From: Alentia gelatinosa
Taxonomy: Eukaryota > Annelida > Polychaeta > Phyllodocida > Polynoidae
Direction of reading: 5' to 3'
DNA length: 64,000 bases
NCBI GenBank assembly: GCA_950022655.1
Contig: OX465581.1
Span: 109,971,125-110,035,124 of the forward strand
The notes beneath the pieces are model-generated. The model was given only the letters and a program-made list of their open reading frames with translations. It was not told the DNA's origin and made no database searches. The stretch's first letter is position 1; every line of letters begins with the position of its first letter. Of this stretch, positions 22,651 through 34,110 are shown in pieces. The translations under genes and the position numbers were made by a program.

Positions 22651-25229
22651 CCCAAATTTGATTTTATCTGTTTTCATTGGTATTTTCATCGCAATTAGAA
22701 TACTATTTGAAAGGATATGTGAAACTCTGAGTCTTTACACAAATCATCCAATCCAAATTTGTATGATCAAACCCAAGCACCTATACTGTAAGGGTGAATC
22801 ATACCGGCCTTTTGGCTGAACACTCTTACAGTCTAAATAAAGCAAATAATAAAAAGAATTACATGCAGTGTAAGATCACACAAAAATACATTTGGGAATT
22901 TACCAGTTGAGGGTTGTACAATTCCAGAATAGTAAGTTGCCTACCAATATTCGCACGAAATGGAATACCAATGCAAGTCAAGGTTACAGTTTACCTGTTA
23001 GCTTAGAAACAGTAACACCATACTTTGTTGGTGTGAGAGTGAAACGATGTCAACGTACCTCAGCACCCAGTACACCGCCCCAGCCACGCCTCCAGCTACG
23101 TGCTGCTTTTCCGGGCCACACCCACACCTACCTTGACCAGGTAATGCATGAGGCGGCCACTGGCAATGCATCCACCCCGCCCAAGGACACTTAATGTAAA
23201 TCTACTCCAGTGCCTGAGGCTGGGGAATGAAGGGGTAGGTCTCGACCTATCACTCTCCCTGTCGCCTCTCTGTATAAATCGTTCTCTTTCTCCCTCCTCT
23301 CTCCCCTCTCTTCCTTCTGGAGCTCTCCTCTCTACACGCACGCACTTTCTCTATCTACCATCTTCGACCAGGTTGGACACGAGTGACCAGTGGTCATTGC
23401 ACGCGCTCAGTAAAAGGGGCCCCAGATGTCCAGTTCATTACTACCCTTCGCTACACCTGCCAATTCCGACCTTTCCCGTCGTAATGAAAATCACACGGGC
23501 GATAATAGGGCACTTCCTGACCGCCCACTCACACACCTCCCGCACAGGAGAGTGACCATCGGGGTCACGTGTGCGGTTTGTGTGCCTCGTGGGCCCTGCC
23601 AGAGGTCCTGGTGAAAGGTAGGGAAGCCAAACTATGCACCTATCACGGAATCCCCGAACCCCATCCACAGGCAATGTCCTGATAGCTAGATGTTACACCG
23701 TTATAACTCCGAGATACTAGCTTCAACCAGAATAGCTTTGTTTGTCTGTTCATCTATTTGTTTGGAAATAATGACTTAATGATTTGATTAGCTGAAGAAT
23801 CATCCCTCCGCCAATTGGGATTAAGTGTATTAAAGCTTCTCAAAAACATCAATTGCGCTTCACCGTTGGAATTTTAAGCTTTTTGTTGGTTTCTTTTTTA
23901 CCTGTTATTATCATTATTTGAATTCAATGTTTTCACATTTTTCTTTCAGCAAATAGGTAATATAGAGACAACATAACGTAATTCTAACTGTTAACCACCC
24001 TTGGGATTTCATGCCGTATGTGAAAGATTTCCTTCTAGGTCTTCAAGTCCATTTTCACTGGCTTTGCAAAGGCTGTCCCTCACAGATGTTTATGATGTAT
24101 CTAATAATTGTGAATAAACTTATGGCTCCATGAAGTGTGGCGCAATATTTCCATTACCCTGGCAACTACTGTTTGAGAATTGCTATAGACATTATGTCAT
24201 CTGTAGATCTTTGTAACATATTTCAATTAGATATGTGTCCATTTATAAATCGTCTTAATTTGTGTGTGATTATGGAATGGATGTTAATTATGTGTGGCAT
24301 ATAGTGAATATTCATCTGTTAAATGTGGACGGGGCCACCCGTAGTATCTTGTAGCATAGTACGGATCTCTGTGTCTCTATCCACGCTTCAAGGTTGATAT
24401 GACTGTAGAGAGGGAGATGGTGGTATGCAAGGAAGTGGGCAGGGGTGGTAAGGAATGGTAGGGACTAGGGGCCTGAAGGGGTGTGCAGGTGGTCGTGGAG
24501 AGCTTAGCGCATTGTGGAGATATTATTAGCGAATGATATTATATCCGAGTTGACATTTTCACAAGCCAGCAATATCAGCCGCGGCTTACCACGCCCACAC
24601 ACATCCCCACACCCCTTTCCAACACGCACAGGTCTCATAACACACTACAGCTACTACGCCGAGATCTACGTTAATGCTGACTGCCTCACTTTAAACATTA
24701 TCATGTCATGATGCGTCTCTCTGCTAATACTTCGACGCTATTCTCATCAGAGAGGAACACAAGGCTCATGATCCACTCTCCGTACCACTGTTCCCCTGAC
24801 CCTGCAAATATAGAACATTTTTCCTTTGCATATTCGACGCTGTTTTGCGTTGGGCGGTATTTCTATGTAAAAGAAATCCTAACAATACAAATTTCCAAAA
24901 TAGAATACCAATACAGAGTAATGATATGTCGCGCTTTTTTTTGTGTGTGTGGGCCGATATAGACTGAGAGGCAGTGGAAGTTCTTCCCATATTCTTAATG
25001 TTTATGTATATATATGTATACGAGTTACGGATTTATTATCCATCGATAAGTCCACAAATGTATGGGGCCAGAGTAAACCACTACCCATTGTTTCAATGTT
25101 GCCAGACACCATAACCACTGATTACGGTTTTGAAACCCATTGATTACGGATTCAAACCAATTGATTACGGGGAATAACACTCTTTGTACTGGAAAGCAAA
25201 AAAAGTCCTGACTTCCCAACCTCCTGACC
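22651..25229. other. Non-coding, with a CpG-richer stretch
   Basis: 22890-23680 has more G+C and CpG than its surroundings, a pyrimidine-rich run (23255-23340) and TATAAAT at about 23270, which could mark a promoter, but no convincing exon follows. Frames at 23148-23555 look compositional. G-rich sequence (AGGGG, GGTGG) occurs at 24410-24500. Otherwise nothing. Confidence 0.35.
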
Positions 25230-25975
25230 AACTTACTCATTTACCTCCCGACATTCCAACCTGCTGCCTGCTGACATTGCTGACCTCCCTACCTCTCTAC
25301 CTCCGACCTTCCTACCTTCCTACCTCTGACCTCTGACCTCCCTACCCCTCTACCTCCGACCTCCCGACCTCCCTAGCTCCCGACCTCCTGACCCCCCGAC
25401 CTGCCAACCTCATGACATCCCTATTTGCTGACCTCACTACCCCCTACTACCTGACCTCCATACCTCCCGACCTGCCAACCTACCTACTACCTACCGACCT
25501 CCCCATCTATCCATCCATTCATCTATCCATCCATCCATCCATCAACTTAGCAACCCATCAACCTGTTAACCCATCAACCCGTCTACCCATCAAATTGCCT
25601 ACCCACCAACCTGCTTACCCCTCAACCTGCCAACCCATCAGTCTGCCTACTCATCAACCAACCCACCCATCTAACTGCCTACCCATCAAACTACCATCTC
25701 CTTAACCTGCCTATCCCTTAACCAGCCCACTAATTAATCTGCCTATCTGTCAACCTGCCCACCCATCAACCTGTCTCCCCAACAACCTCCCCACCTTTAG
25801 ACCTACCTACCCATCAACCTGTCCACCTACTAACCTGCCTCCCAACTAACCTGCCTCTCAACCAACCTGTGCACCCATCAACCTGCGCACCCATCAATCT
25901 GCCTACCGATCAACCTGCCCACCCACAAACATGCCGACTCACTAACATGCCCATCCATCGATATCTAAGAATCAC
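25230..25975. repeat. Strand-asymmetric C/T-rich degenerate minisatellite
   Basis: The first half is built from CTACCTCC-GACC words of 7-12 bp; the second (about 25540-25975) from CCCATCAACCTGCCTAC-like units of about 16-17 bp. G is almost absent apart from one per unit. The apparent protein frame here is a product of the repeat. Confidence 0.85.
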
Positions 25976-26144
25976 CCACCCATGAGTGCCAGGTGTATTG
26001 TCTTGTTGGTGGTTGTTGGTTGTGACTTTGATACATGGTAATAAAAGTTACACAAAACAAAATATTCTTGTCATGGTGTTTCATGCAAAATCATTGCTGT
26101 AATGAATATTGATAAGAAGGCTAGATTACAATCTAAATTCCTAA

Positions 26145-26370
26145 AATTCTAAACACTTCCTTGGGTTAAATATTTTATATTGAAACACTTCATTATGCTA
26201 AAACATTTACTTAAGGTAAGCACTTTGTAATTAAACACTTCCTAATGTTAAACACTTTATATAGAAACACTTCCAAATCCTAAACACTATAAATATACAC
26301 GCTTGTCAAACCTAAACACTATTAAACTAAACACTTTAAATGAAACACTTTTGAAAATTAAACATTTTAA
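26145..26370. repeat. Degenerate TAAACACTT tandem repeat
   Basis: Twelve or more occurrences of AAACACTT or close variants spaced about 14-22 bp apart, separated by AT-rich filler. Confidence 0.75.
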
Positions 26371-26732
26371 CATTAGAATGATGTTTTTTCCTGCAGCAAC
26401 ACTGTTCCGTCTACGACGGATATTCATTTGGATCTTGTATTTATTATCGCTCACTTGGGGATCATTTTGTGAAATAATTTGTCATTTTCCCTCTGCCTTT
26501 TTGATACCAACAGACAGTTCTTCCTGTTGAGATTGATGTACAATGCCATTCAACAAAGGTTTCGTTGGGATGAGTTTTAGTGTGGATCATGTTTTTAAGG
26601 ACATAAAAGGTTACACATCACCGATAAATCAAACCGATTAAACAGAAATCTCACCCGTTCCCTACTCCATTTAATGTATTGGCACTGACCAATGCCACCA
26701 TGGCGTCTGGGGTTAAATGCGGCTGGGACTCA

Positions 26733-27110
26733 GGTATAGGGGACAGAGCCATTATTAGTTCACGAAGCAGTCACCAGGTGGTCGGGGGACAAACCTGTAT
26801 TCTGGTTCTTTGTTCTTACAAAATTCAACTGCCTTTCAATATTTTACTATGGTTCCCTTTGACTCTCTACACCCATCGCAAAGCAGGATGACATAATGAT
26901 TAAACCCAAGACATGATATTCTCCATATGGAACACTTTATATGAATATGTGAGCAAGGCTAAAGTTGTGACATTTCCCAATTATAACTCACTTCTTTTCC
27001 ACCTCCTTTAGTGAAGAACACCTACTTTTTCACCTCCAATAGTGAAGAACACCTACTCGGGAGGGGGCGTCATGGCGGCGCCCATGGATCATAGGCTATA
27101 TGCCGTATAG
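26733..27110 (-). mobile_element. Unclassified dispersed repeat, inverted copy of 49330-49722
   Basis: Matches the 49.3-kb locus in reverse over about 380 bp. Shared landmarks: GACAGA(G/C)CCATT, GAAGCAGTCAC, TTCTTACRAAATTCAACTGC, a tandem AGTGAAGAACACCTACT pair, GGCGTCATGGC and ATAGGCTATATGCCGTATA. The ends coincide at both loci, so this is a discrete unit. No terminal inverted repeat or coding frame seen. Confidence 0.75.
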
Positions 27111-28113
27111 TTCATTGTCATGCACCTGGGTGGGCTGTAGCTGCAGGCCGTGTAGCAGTGCACACATGGTGGTCACACCTTGCTCCAGGCAGGTTTCGTG
27201 AAGAGACACGTGTTCAGGTCAGCCCACCTGTGAAGTGATTAGAGCTACGCTGACATTCTCACCGCCATCTCCCAAGTCGGCCATGAGAATTGGCGATTAC
27301 AGAAAGAACACCAATCAGTAAAACGAAGGACGAGGCCTGGACAAGATGCCAAAGGTTGAGCAGAGTCTCTTGTTTTTATCCACAAAACTGATTGTGGACT
27401 CTTTTTGAATCTTCAGATGAAAACACCAGCAAATATTAGCCAACATTTTTCAAAAGATCTTTCAAAATGTAACAATCAAAAATCTTTCATGGAAAACCAT
27501 GGTTATGTGCTGCCTACTCAATGCTGCCAACATAACACTTTTTCAATTCATCCATTATCCGCCTCTCAATAGCAAATGTTGCTTTGAATCTACAATAGAT
27601 ACTATCTACCTATAGGATATCAGCAAAAACTTTTAAAGTATTAGTATGTGTTATATGCGAACTGCGACTTTTGCTACACAGTTGTTGGGATTGGTGGAAG
27701 GTGTCAGCACATTCACTGCTATGATTGCTTTCACAGAGTACGTTTTCTCTATTAAATTGGTCATGTTTAATATAAAGAAGAATATGCCATCTTGTGAATT
27801 ACATTCCTACATAAAATATGTAGCGCACGCCAATCTATGTGAAAGGAAATTCAATGATAACTTGATTAAGAACTTGAAATAACGAGTAAATTATAAGATA
27901 ATAGTTGATTAGGCCTTACGAGCGATGTCTATATCAGAGTTGGGTGGTAAGATTGGCGTCCTTTGGTATGCTGAGGGGAACGGACGGACAGTGGAGGTGG
28001 AGTGTTCAGAAATCAATCCCGAAGTTGCTGCCTCAGCTAAGTCATTTACAATGTCACATTAACTAAACGTTGATATTCTAACACTTTCTATGCTGGGAGA
28101 CGTGCGGCAAGAC
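27111..28113. other. Non-coding
   Basis: A 78-codon open frame at 27646-27882 has no recognised motif. Nothing else noted. Confidence 0.35.
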
Positions 28114-28276
28114 TTTATACTTATACCATCCCTCATAGAAATCTCCATTTACTGAACATGTTGTGACTGTATGCCACGGTTATGCTATAACATATCTATA
28201 TGCCACGCGTGACATATGAAATTAAAAACATTTGACGGGGTAGGATAAAATCTACACGTCACTCAATTTCATATGA
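28114..28276 (+). mobile_element. Box-hairpin element, CCTACCCC subtype, 3'-truncated
   Basis: A diverged box with TATGCCAC/GTGACATATG inner pairs ends GGGGTAGGATAAAATCTACAC. The hairpin begins with GTCACTCAATTTCATATG but stops at the A tail of the neighbouring retroelement. Confidence 0.6.
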
Positions 28277-28278
28277 TT

Positions 28279-28830
28279 GTTTTTTTGTTGTTTTTTATTA
28301 TTTTTTTTATTTTCGTCTTTTATTTTGACTGGTCAATGCTCAGCACAAGTAGGCGCTGGTTTCAATGCACGGCCAGTACCGTGTTAAACAATCGGGTGGT
28401 AACTTAACAGGCATAACAAATCAGCTTGGGGGTCCCCCATCCAAGGATTAGCTAGTAGTTATTCTGTCACACTGACACGATGAAATTATACAATTATTTT
28501 CCTATAAAATTAACAATACCACATGTCAATAGGAGGTTTGTCACTGTACTATCAAGGCATACTGTTCTTTAACCGTATTTTTAATAACTTTTTAAAGTCT
28601 TTGTACTCTGGAATAGAGCGCAGTTCAGGGGCCTGTGAGTTCCAGATCTGTGGGCCTTTGTAATTAAGAGAGTATACATGGTTAATTTTGGTAGATTTTT
28701 CTTGAAAATTGGTCCTTGGTTTGCGCGCGTGTGCGTGGTCGGGAACGCTCTAATGTTATTATCATGTAGTTGCTTGTACATATAATCCATTATATGCATT
28801 ACCCTTCGTGATTCCAGGTACTCCATTTGA
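28279..28830 (-). mobile_element. Non-LTR retrotransposon 3' end
   Basis: On the minus strand an ORF tail is followed by about 230 bp of 3' UTR and an A-rich tail (28314 down to 28279, with an AATAAA word). The C-terminal frame ends at 28552 and includes NHVYSLNYKGPQIWNS then ELRSIPEYKDFKKLLK, the Y-x-G-P-x-x-W-N region of CR1/RTE/Jockey-like ORF2 proteins. Upstream (28826-28740) the reading continues in a different frame, so at least one frameshift is present. The tail abuts a truncated box element. Confidence 0.7.
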
Positions 28831-28841
28831 GCAGTTCGATG

Positions 28842-29287
28842 GAGAATGATGCGGGGGGTTCTGGGGTGCAGTTTGTAGATGGAGTTTACATGGAGTTCAT
28901 GTGGTTGTTTACAATTGCTTCAGATATCACTATAGCTCTGCTCCGTTACATCATTCCACGAAGACAACTAACACCATATAAACAATCATGTGCAATTCGT
29001 GACATTTCTTGATAATATGCACAGGACATCAAACAACTATTGTTTTCACAACAAAGAATATACTGAGAATGATGCGGGGGGTTCTGGGGTGCAGTTTGTA
29101 GATGGAGTTTACATGGAGTTCATGTGGTTGTTTACAATTGCTTCAGATATCACTATAGCTCTGCTCCGTGACATCATTCCGCGAAGACAACTAACACCAT
29201 ATAAACAATCATGTACAATTCGTGACATTTCTTGATAATATGCACAGGACATCAAACAACTATTGTTTTCACAGCAAAGAATGTACT
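28842..29287. repeat. Tandem duplication, 223-bp unit, two copies
   Basis: Copies at 28842-29064 and 29065-29287 are nearly identical, both starting GAGAATGATGCGGGGGG. Differences are a handful of substitutions (for example GTTACATC vs GTGACATC). No coding evidence. It is followed directly by a box element. Confidence 0.93.
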
Positions 29288-29527
29288 GTTACCTCACCTC
29301 TGGTATTTCTGTCCCATAGGTTTAACATTGGGAACTCGTTCTCCATGCCCCTATGAGTATTGCAGCCTGTTCTCCATGGTCTATATCCTCTGCAACATCC
29401 ATTCTTTTAGTGTGTACAGAGGGGAGATAAATACAGAAAGCAACTCGTTTTGGTCAAAGAAGTCGTTCTCCAACTCGTTTGAATGCTATGTGAGGCGTTT
29501 GACCAAAACTTGTTGGTTTCTTCTTTA
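29288..29527 (+). mobile_element. Box-hairpin element, CTCACCCC subtype, hairpin centre deleted
   Basis: The box (29288-29431) is well kept: CTCACCTCTGG, CCCATAGGTTTAACATTGGG, GGGGAGATAAATACAGAAAG. The left arm continues to GAATGCTATGTGA and then jumps to GGCGTTTGACCAAAACTTG, the outer right arm. The tip and inner right arm are missing, leaving complementary outer ends (TTTTGGTCAAA/TTTGACCAAAA). Confidence 0.78.
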
Positions 29528-31150
29528 ATATATTTTTTAATTACCTCAGAACGACATGAAATGATGAATGTTGGCAAAATTGCTTTTCGTTAATACCATG
29601 ACACTTAAATATTCAACCGTTGCATTATATGATCAGTTTAGCCGACCAAGTGAACCATCTTTGATTCATTACTTCTACAAATACCGGTGAAAGGTAAATA
29701 AGCAATTCACATTTTACAGCCTACTTTTACCCTAATCTCGCCAGAGACGTGTGGGCAATCTCGACCTGAGCTTGTAGACTTAGCCTTGAAGCTCGGCCAC
29801 GCTGAACTAGACGCCCATAGCGAGGATATTCATGGGCAGAGGGCCCTTTAACTACACAGAGCATCAGAATGCAGGTTCAGGGCCGTCTCTGCCTCCGCGA
29901 TCTGAGCTTAGAGCAAGCCTCCTTCTGACCAAACGCTGAGGGATGCCAGATCGAGGCTCTGCCCTCACACCCGGGGCCAAGATGGCCGCCTACAGCGAGA
30001 CCGTGACCTGTGTCCAGCTAGATTCTGGTAGAGAATTCTCCTCCAATACTGATATCCCCGGAGCTATTATTTCAGAGAGGGCACAAATGATAAGACGCGC
30101 GACGCTCTGACAACGCTCTGACAAACACTGGGGCAGTCACGTGGTACGCCCGACACGTCGAAACATCGCCTCACTAGACTACAGTGGCTAAGAATAGCCT
30201 GTATGCGCTATTTTTAGAAGTCAGTGACGGGTGGTGGTGTGTGGACGCGTTGGGGAGGAGGAGGAGGGGGGGGGGGTGTCCATATTGGAGCAGGCGGGCT
30301 GTAGTGCCAGCGGGCTTCCGGACGCGTTTTCAACGGCATTATTTGATTGTGTTTATGTGGGTGGCCCATGGTCTGGCACATGATCTGAATTACTGGAGCG
30401 ATCCGGTGGCCACGACAGAAAACAAGACTGACAGCCTCTCCATGTTGGACTGGTTCGCATTTTCATTAATTGGAAACAGAACTACTCCCGTAGACACTCA
30501 TTACCAAGTACACAATAAGCACACAGCGTAATTGAGATTAGCGAAAATGATCCACTTTATTGTTTTAACGAATGACATGTTTTTGGTTTCTATTTTTCAT
30601 TTCTTTAGCATAGCAGATACTATTTCTAGTGTCCCAGGAGTTGCAATTCACAAACGCCAAACATCTAGACCGTGGTTATATGCCTGTCGGGCCCTAGGAC
30701 AAGCCTGACAAAAAGGTCCATTTCTATAGACTACTCGGCGTGTGAAGCGTCGTCGGCGCTGACAGTACACTGATAGTAAACATCAGGGTGATTCGATCAA
30801 TATGGTCGGCGAAGTGAAAGTAGAATAGGGCAGAAATACTGCGGTTTGGTAACAGATTAATCAAAGAGGAGTCAAATTGCAGATTAATTGAAAGGTGAGC
30901 AGCTTCAATCTGAAAGGGGGAATGAAAACGAGACGGTGTGGGTGTTTAAGAAACATGCCAATAACGCATTTCCGACATGGGTTTAGTTACAGGGGAGCAT
31001 GGCTTTTAACCTCCCTTAAGTGCACTTCCGATGGAGTTTTTTGTACAAAAAAACAGAAAAAAAGATTAAGATTAACATCAGGTTATGTAGGTTGTATGAA
31101 CAACTGAGATCTCTGGTCCTTCATAACCAAGGTCAAAGGTGGTAGTAAAC
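29528..31150. other. Mostly non-coding; GC-rich 29.74-30.32 kb
   Basis: A CpG-containing block (about 29740-30320) includes a YY1-like AAGATGGCCGCC site and a G-rich run (30246-30276). A 115-codon frame at 30184-30531 has no recognised domain. The rest is unremarkable. Confidence 0.35.
29982..30110 (+). CDS. Candidate short first-exon ORF at a YY1-like site
   Basis: CCAAGATGGCCGCC embeds an ATG in good context opening 42 codons (MAAYSETVTCVQLDSGREF at the start). AAGATGGCCGCC is the YY1 consensus often found at animal start sites. The frame also has a possible donor (G|GTAGAG at about 30028), so it could be a first exon. No downstream exon was identified and the product is unknown. Confidence 0.22.
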   Translation: MAAYSETVTCVQLDSGREFSSNTDIPGAIISERAQMIRRATL

Positions 31151-31155
31151 TATCG

Positions 31156-32088
31156 TTGGCAGTAAAGACTTTAAAAAAAGATATGTATGTATATGTATAT
31201 TTAAACACTAAAATTCTTCCCATTAGTGATACATATCCATTAATAATCACTAGAGGGACCCACAGTCCAGTAAACTGGGACCACAGGTCAACCAGAGACT
31301 CCTGCATTGCTGGTTTTCATTTGTCTGTGAAAATTCCTTCTTGTGGCTGTGCTATCCTGGTTCATCTTATGAAGTCAGCAAGGTTACAGTACTGTAACAC
31401 TTATAACAAGAGACACTTTAAACCAATGGGAGAGTTGAGAAAGTTTGAAGATAGAAAAGCAGCTGCTATGTCAAGTAAGTCTAAAAAGACGCCCAAAAGG
31501 GAGCATAGTGTGGTTTGGTCAGACATTAGGGAAGTATACAGCTTTATGGCTGGATGGTTGTCCAGGCTGGAACCTTCTCTAGGACAGGTCATTGAGGCAG
31601 ACAATACTAAGACAAGTCCTAGAGAGAATCTGGCCAAAGTGAAATCTGCTATCGAGGAAATTCAAAAGAAAGTGAACAAATAGTTGAAGGTAGGTCATAG
31701 ACTAGTGACGACATGTAGCACTGGAAGTGCAGAAACCGAGGCAAGTGGTCTACACACAGTCAACCACAGATCCAGTCTGACAAGTCTGACATGCAAAGCA
31801 GAGATGGCACATCTGGAACCTGTGGTCGACAATTATTGTGAGGGATCAATATCTTTAGCTGATGAGTGGGAGAGCCATCAACGAGGACCTCCTAAAATGA
31901 AGTTGACTAAGAAAAAGAAGCATCAGCGAGATAAGACTCCATATTCTTCAGATTCCTTAACTACAACTACTAGTCATTCAAGTTCAGGCTCCAGCAATGA
32001 AGGTGTCCAGTCTAGCAGTAAAACACACAGGTCAAAGGTAAAGAAGGACAAAAAGAACTCTGTAAGAGAAAATATACGCTCTCATTAA
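31156..32088 (+). pseudogene. Unrecognised gag-like or structural frame with one internal stop
   Basis: A single reading frame of 310 codons is interrupted only by TAG at 31681-31683. The first half has HFKPMGELRKFEDRKAAAMS, a lysine-rich patch and an amphipathic helical part (VVWSDIREVYSFMAGWLS; AIEEIQKKVNK). The second half is acidic then strongly Ser/Lys-rich (KKKKHQRDK, SSSGSSNEG). Basic, low-complexity composition with helices is typical of retroelement ORF1 or gag proteins, and a DIRS-like relic exists at 50.7 kb, but I cannot link the two. The initiator is unclear; the coding part may begin near 31291. Alternatives: a host exon carrying a nonsense change, or chance. Confidence 0.4.
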
Positions 32089-33808
32089 GTCACTTTCAAT
32101 GCAAAAAGGCCAGAACAAAATCAATCACTTTTAAAAAACTGACGCAATATCAAGAATAGGACTGCCACAATCCAAGGTAATACTCAATTGCTATATTGAT
32201 GAGACAATTAATTGCTGTCATTTCAGGAGAAATGCTTGTCATTCTGAGGAGATGTGGACTGTTACTGTTTGCTGGTTGGGAGAAATCGAAAATTTCCCAG
32301 TGGAATAGTTTTTTTTGGGGTATGTATTATAGCTTATGTCCACTACTAACAACTGTTGATTTTATCTGTTTATACATTTCTCATTTATCTTTGTCATTCT
32401 GTTAATCACTACAAACTATGTTAGTTCTATTTGGTAGCCCACAATTTTTGGATTTTCCACACATGGATAAATTTGCATCCAAAATAAATATGACTCTTGT
32501 AAGAGAAAAAAGACTTCTTGGTGATCAAACAACACCTGCAACCCTTCTCACGTCACAGGAATTGTTGGCTAGAGTTAGGCACCTAGACTTAAATCATACT
32601 CAGGACTTACTATTCCGGATGGCAGTCACTTTCTCGCTTCAGCTGCCTGTTACGTACGTAGGTCACATGTGACTTCTTCTCCTGATACACTTAGAAGAAA
32701 GGACTTGCAGCCAACGATATCTCTGGACTCTTCTTATCTTATGATTTACGTCTAACCATGCCGTAAATAGAATTTATTACTGTAGTTTCCTGATCTCCTT
32801 ACCTTGAGATCAGCCTCTGACACTACACCCTTTGTCAGGTGTTGGTGCATTAAAGTTTGTGTATGCCGTGCACCAGCTCATGCCTGTAGTCCCCGTGTCC
32901 TGACAAATAATAGCCCATTCAGAATTACACTGGTTGTCAGCAAAATCCTTTGAATTATAATTGAAGAACCAGTATATCACGCGAAACAATAGAAGCCTCA
33001 AGGAACTTACGTCTGAGCCTGCGGTCTCCCACTCAGTGGTCGGGGGGGGGGGGAGGGGTGTGAATTTCTAGAATTATTTTCCTTGATCTGTGCCATGTGA
33101 GTCCTAGCACTGAAGGTGCTTGTTAATATTTCCAATGTTATGTGAATAAATAGGACGACATCCTTAATTATGGCTCGTATAATTAGCCAATCACCAGTCT
33201 CTTATTGTGTTGTTTACGTGATAATATATATACACATACATACTATGCACGTATGTTTATCTCTTCCTTGTACAAGTATACTCTTCTCTGAATTAACCCT
33301 ACCCTCCCAGCGTTGACATGTCATTGAGAGCGCTGGGTTGGATGGAATTTAGAGGGTGTAGGTAGGGAGCCTAATAGGCGGGCATTAATTTAGGAGTGTC
33401 TGCTTTACGAGGCTTCTGTCAGTCTGGGTCCAGCTCTAATGGCGCGTAGATCATGGCGACCCAGGTGTCTGTAGAGATAAAGAGCCGGGCTGAGGGACAC
33501 GTCCGTTAACGGGGGGCCTTACATTCACATAACCTTCACAAAGGGCGTCACCACAGTAAAACCAACATGTACAGTGACAGATGAGGGCCGACAGTGGATA
33601 GGTCATGGAGGACAGTGATGGATAAGTACACACGTTATGTGACACGGGCAGGTCATGGAGGAAGATGATCTCCCAGGGACTGATAATAACTGACCGGGTA
33701 GGGTCATGCAGGACAGTGACAGATAAGGACAGGCACTAACATTTACTGTCAAGGACAGGGAATGAATAACAATGATCGATAGGACGGACAGCAACTTGTC
33801 TTAGCCTG
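32089..33808. other. Non-coding
   Basis: An 84-codon frame at 32418-32672 (with QELLARVRHLDLNHTQDLL) could belong to the element upstream but is unrecognised. A G15-type tract lies at 33043-33057. 33590-33760 repeats GGTCATGGAGGACAGTGA-like phrases three times. Confidence 0.35.
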
Positions 33809-34110
33809 GTATAAATGCCCATAGACTTATTATTAAGAACTCATACTCAACAGGCTTGCGAGTAGGGTAATTCATACTAATTGAGCGTAATACACATAAA
33901 TATTTCAAGGCTAAGATAAAACCAGTAACATATTCGTGTTTGGCCCGAGTGCCCGTTCGACATCTCATTTGGAGGACTTTGGACTATTCACTTGGCTATC
34001 GCCTCGTTCATATCATTGTATACCTGTGTGCGAATGTCTATGAAATACTGCAAGCTGCTAGGGGTGCAGTAATAATAATGTTCGTGCCCGCTTCGAGTGT
34101 GACTTAATGA
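33809..34110 (+). mobile_element. Box-hairpin element, strongly diverged
   Basis: The box has GCCCATAGACTTATTATTAAG and closes at GGCTAAGATAAAACC. The hairpin is worn, but its tip is clear at about 33985-34010: TATTCAC-TT-GGC-TATC-GCC-TC-GTTCATA. It is followed by a 27-nt string (34075-34101) identical to 57633-57659. Confidence 0.6.

Noticed and set aside
23148..23555. 135-codon plus-strand frame in GC-richer DNA
   Set aside because: Opposed by equally long minus-strand frames, leucine/serine/proline bias from a CT-rich run, and no recognised domain.
25412..25705. 97-codon Pro/Thr/Leu-rich frame
   Set aside because: Pure consequence of the pyrimidine-rich repeat; no start context or splice signals.
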